Source: Collinsella aerofaciens
Lineage (GTDB): Bacteria > Actinomycetota > Coriobacteriia > Coriobacteriales > Coriobacteriaceae
Direction of reading: 5' to 3'
Assembly: GCA_008671285.1 (NCBI GenBank)
Contig: RPYR01000265.1
Span: forward strand, 1 to 8,732
DNA length: 8,732 bases
Below the pieces are notes generated by a model. That model did not search any database. It was not told where the DNA came from and saw only the letters and a program-made list of their open reading frames with translations. Both the position numbers and the translations under genes were made by a program. Of the stretch, positions 7,084 to 8,732 are shown one piece after another (within the stretch, counting starts at the first letter, position 1; each line of letters begins with the position of its first letter).

Positions 7084-7797
7084 ATGGCTGGAAGACGCGA
7101 AAAACTGCGCCGCGTTGGGATCATCCCCGAATATCGCGGTTTTACCCCCGATGGCCTGGCGAGCGGCGATGCCATCGATATGACAGTCGACGAGCTCGAG
7201 GTGCTGCGCCTGTGCGACTTGGAAGGCCTTAACCAAGAGGCAGTCGCCCAGCACATGGGCATTGCCCGCGCCACGGTGACGGCAATCTGCAGCCGCGCGC
7301 ATCGCAAGGTGGCCGATGCGCTGGTCAACGGACGGGCGCTCGTTATCGAGGGCGGCAATATCGCATACTCCCCCATCACCACGACAACGGCCGCATGGCC
7401 AGCAAAGGAGGTCGACACCATGAGGGTGGCAACGACGTACGACAACGGCAACATCTTTATGCACTTTGGCCGCAGCGAGCAGTTCACGATCTACGACATC
7501 CAGGATGGCAAGGTGCTCAACGAGCAGGTCGTAGGCACCGGCGGCACCGGCCACGGCGCCTTGGCGGGCCTGCTTGCCAACGGTGGCGTGGACACACTCA
7601 TCTGCGGCGGCATCGGCGGCGGCGCCATCAACGCGCTTACCCAAGCCGGCATCACGGTATACGCAGGCGCCCAGGGTAGCTGCGACGCCTGCGTCGAAGC
7701 CCTTATCGCCGGCACGCTCGCACAAAACGGCGAGGCCACGTGCGGCTGCCACGGCCATCACGAGCACGAGGGTCACGAGGGCTACGGCTGCCACTAA
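7084..7797 (+). CDS. DUF134 (UPF0251) helix-turn-helix protein fused to a NifX/NifB-type cluster-binding domain
   Basis: The 237-residue protein has two domains. Residues 1-92 match DUF134: an RRVGIIPEYRGFTPDG start, then TVDELEVLRLCDLEGLNQEA (34-53) and a sigma-factor-like helix-turn-helix (about 47-75), ending in KVADALVNGRALVIEGG. After a Thr-rich linker (about 93-112), residues 113-212 match the dinitrogenase Fe-Mo cofactor (NifX/NifB C-terminal) domain. Marks there are HFGRSEQFTIYDI (127-139), GTGGTGHGALAGLL (151-164), LICGGIGGGA (172-181) and GSCDACVEALIAGTL (198-212). The tail (218-237) has three Cys and six His and could bind metal. No nif genes are nearby, so the cluster-binding domain more likely senses or carries Fe-S or another metal than builds nitrogenase. 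The start at 7084 has GGAGAG 5 nt upstream. Two dyads lie just upstream. A second, stronger ribosome-binding site occurs at the domain junction. Confidence 0.92.
   Translation: MAGRREKLRRVGIIPEYRGFTPDGLASGDAIDMTVDELEVLRLCDLEGLNQEAVAQHMGIARATVTAICSRAHRKVADALVNGRALVIEGGNIAYSPITTTTAAWPAKEVDTMRVATTYDNGNIFMHFGRSEQFTIYDIQDGKVLNEQVVGTGGTGHGALAGLLANGGVDTLICGGIGGGAINALTQAGITVYAGAQGSCDACVEALIAGTLAQNGEATCGCHGHHEHEGHEGYGCH
7404..7422 (+). promoter_or_regulatory. Internal ribosome-binding site and in-frame start for a free NifX-domain protein
   Basis: AAAGGAGGT (7404-7412) is a near-perfect Shine-Dalgarno, with GGAGG 8 nt before an in-frame ATG at 7420-7422. That ATG is residue 113, precisely where the NifX domain begins (MRVATTYDNG). 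Initiation here would give a 125-residue protein (7420-7797) consisting of only the NifX domain and the Cys/His tail. This is the length and start of stand-alone NifX-family proteins. Production of the short form is inferred from sequence only. Confidence 0.6.
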
Positions 7798-7822
7798 CGG
7801 CACGGCACCGCGAGCTCAAGGC

Positions 7823-7836
7823 GCGACGCTAAGCGC
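7823..7836. repeat. Second copy of the intergenic 14-mer GCGACGCTAAGCGC
   Basis: Identical to 5479-5492. It lies 26 nt past the DUF134-NifX stop codon, before the bidirectional terminator. The flanks differ from the first copy, and the surrounding hairpin potential is weaker here. Confidence 0.35.
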
Positions 7837-7860
7837 AACCTAACAATCAAAGCCAACAAC

Positions 7861-7892
7861 AAAGGCCACCCGGTAGCTTCCGAGTGGCCTTT
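7861..7892. terminator. Bidirectional intrinsic terminator between the DUF134-NifX gene and ffh
   Basis: The arms AAAGGCCAC (7861-7869) and GTGGCCTTT (7884-7892) are exact complements. A C-A mismatch is followed by a further CGG/CCG stem (7871-7873 / 7880-7882) and a 6-nt loop. The A/T ends of the stem give U-rich 3' ends in both directions (CCUUUGCC on plus, CCUUUGUUGUUGG on minus). It serves the two convergent genes. Confidence 0.8.
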
Positions 7893-7917
7893 GCCATATC
7901 AAGCTGGAATTAGAGCT

Positions 7918-8732
7918 CTATTTCTTATTACGCATCTGCGCTTCCATCTGGCGCAGCAGCTCCATATCGGACTTGGGACCGCCCGTACCCAGGCCGCCCA
8001 GGCCGCCCAGACCCATAGCGTCCAGGCCAGGGATATTGGGCATGCGCATCTTCTTGCCCTTCTTACCCTTCTTGCCCTTCTTGCCGCCGGCCTGCGCCTG
8101 ATTGGCCATCGTGCGCATGCGGCCCATCATCTTATTCATCTCGCCCCACTGCTTCATAAGGCTATTGACCTCGGTGGGGGTCACGCCGGCGCCCTTGGCA
8201 ATGCGGGCACGGCGCTGGCCGTTGATGATGGAGGGGCGAAGGCGCTCCTCCTTGGTCATCGACATGATGATGGCCTCGTTCTTATCGAAGATACCTTCGT
8301 CCAGGTTACCACCCATCTGGTTAAGCGCACGCTGGCCACCGGGGAGCATGCCCAGAATGCCCTTCATGCCGCCCATCTTCTTGACGGCCTTCATCTGGTC
8401 GAGCATGTCGTTCATGGTAAAACCCTCGCGCAGCATACGCTCGGCAGCCTCGAGCTGCTCGGCGTCGGCCGCCTCCTGGGCCTTCTCGATAATGCCGACG
8501 ACGTCGCCCATGCCTAAAATGCGCTTGGCCATGCGGTCGGGGTAGAACGGCTCCAGCGAATCGGGCTTCTCGCCCATGCTCACGAACTTAATGGGCTTGC
8601 CGGTCACCTGGCGCACGGAAAGCGCGCCGCCGCCACGGGCGTCGCCATCGAGCTTGGAGATGATCACGCCGTCAAAGTCGGTGCGCTCGGCAAAGGTCGA
8701 GACGACGTTGACGATATCCTGGCCGGTCATGG
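7918..8732 (-). CDS. ffh: Signal recognition particle GTPase Ffh, C-terminal part (runs off window)
   Basis: The last 270 or so residues of the SRP54 protein, which with SRP RNA targets nascent membrane proteins to FtsY at the membrane. The visible end of the NG domain has the guanine-specificity block SKLDGDARGGGALS and the GKPIKFVSMGEKPDSLEPFYPDRMAKRILGMGD stretch. The methionine-rich M domain follows, with clusters such as MNDMLDQMKAVKKMGGMKGIL. The RNA-binding helix reads NGQRRARIAKGAGVTPTEVN where most bacteria have SRRKRIAxGSG. The extreme C-terminus is low-complexity: a GKK-repeat stretch, a GLGGLGGLG stretch, then a final helix-like MELLRQMEAQMRNKK. The N-domain, P-loop and start lie beyond the window. 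Transcription ends at the shared hairpin 7861-7892. Confidence 0.96.
   Translation of the reverse strand, partial: MTGQDIVNVVSTFAERTDFDGVIISKLDGDARGGGALSVRQVTGKPIKFVSMGEKPDSLEPFYPDRMAKRILGMGDVVGIIEKAQEAADAEQLEAAERMLREGFTMNDMLDQMKAVKKMGGMKGILGMLPGGQRALNQMGGNLDEGIFDKNEAIIMSMTKEERLRPSIINGQRRARIAKGAGVTPTEVNSLMKQWGEMNKMMGRMRTMANQAQAGGKKGKKGKKGKKMRMPNIPGLDAMGLGGLGGLGTGGPKSDMELLRQMEAQMRNKK
8051..8086 (-). repeat. Four 9-bp tandem repeats in ffh encoding GKK units
   Basis: Four consecutive near-identical 9-mers (plus strand TTCTTGCCC, with single-base variants) encode the Lys/Gly-rich KKGKKGKKGKK segment of the Ffh C-terminus. Nearby, 7991-8008 holds two exact AGGCCGCCC units encoding GLGGLG. Such in-frame microsatellites can vary in copy number without breaking the frame. 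Confidence 0.7.

Noticed and set aside
6069..7487. Extended version of thyA starting at 7487, adding about 190 residues
   Set aside because: The extra part runs antisense through the DUF134-NifX gene and the operator region. The ATG at 6917 has AGGAGG and gives the normal ThyA length.
7051..7803. 250-codon minus-strand frame opposite the DUF134-NifX gene
   Set aside because: It mirrors the real gene almost exactly and shows no recognisable domain.
1..8732. CRISPR arrays, tRNA/rRNA genes, insertion sequences, prophage or defence genes
   Set aside because: No regularly spaced repeats, cloverleaf sequences, transposase motifs or phage/defence domains were found on either strand. The gene set is housekeeping apart from the DUF134-NifX locus.

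Overview
The window looks like chromosomal DNA from a high-GC, gut-type member of the Coriobacteriia, most probably Collinsella or a close relative. This rests on the G+C-rich codon use, the clostridial-style variants of FtsH (HEIGH zinc motif, [10 protein letters not shown] pore region) and ThyA (RSQD...NNWN active-site region), and a DUF134-NifX fusion. The genus is inference from family resemblance and was not searched.

Layout, left to right. Positions 1-360 (minus): the first 120 residues of a DUF523/TudS-type Fe-S protein, cut by the window edge. Next is a strong intrinsic terminator for ftsH (minus, 442-2349), a membrane AAA+ zinc protease. Divergent from ftsH is a corrinoid adenosyltransferase of the CobO/CobA type (plus, 2427-2912). 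Its well-placed ATG is followed four codons later by an in-frame TAA, ahead of the P-loop, so it looks like a freshly broken gene. A 69-bp near-palindromic element (2950-3018) separates it from a convergent MATE-family transporter (minus, 3042-4391). Then come, all minus, a SpoU/TrmH-family RNA methyltransferase (4517-5431), dihydrofolate reductase (5541-6059) and thymidylate synthase (6069-6917). thyA-folA is a tight operon (9-nt gap): ThyA makes dTMP and dihydrofolate, and FolA recycles the dihydrofolate.

Divergent from thyA is a DUF134 helix-turn-helix / NifX fusion (plus, 7084-7797) with a Cys/His-rich tail. Its upstream region carries two copies of a dyad-symmetric site (core TGACATATGYCA) with centres 53 bp apart. 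Inside the gene, a near-perfect Shine-Dalgarno sits at the domain junction in front of an in-frame ATG. The locus may therefore make both a full-length regulator-sensor and a free NifX-domain protein. A bidirectional terminator (7861-7892) separates it from the 3' part of ffh (minus, 7918-8732, cut by the window edge), the SRP GTPase.

Most of the window is ordinary housekeeping. The parts worth a second look are the DUF134-NifX locus (fusion, internal start, paired operators), the nonsense-interrupted adenosyltransferase, the 69-bp palindromic element, and the terminator that sits immediately upstream of the tudS-like gene.
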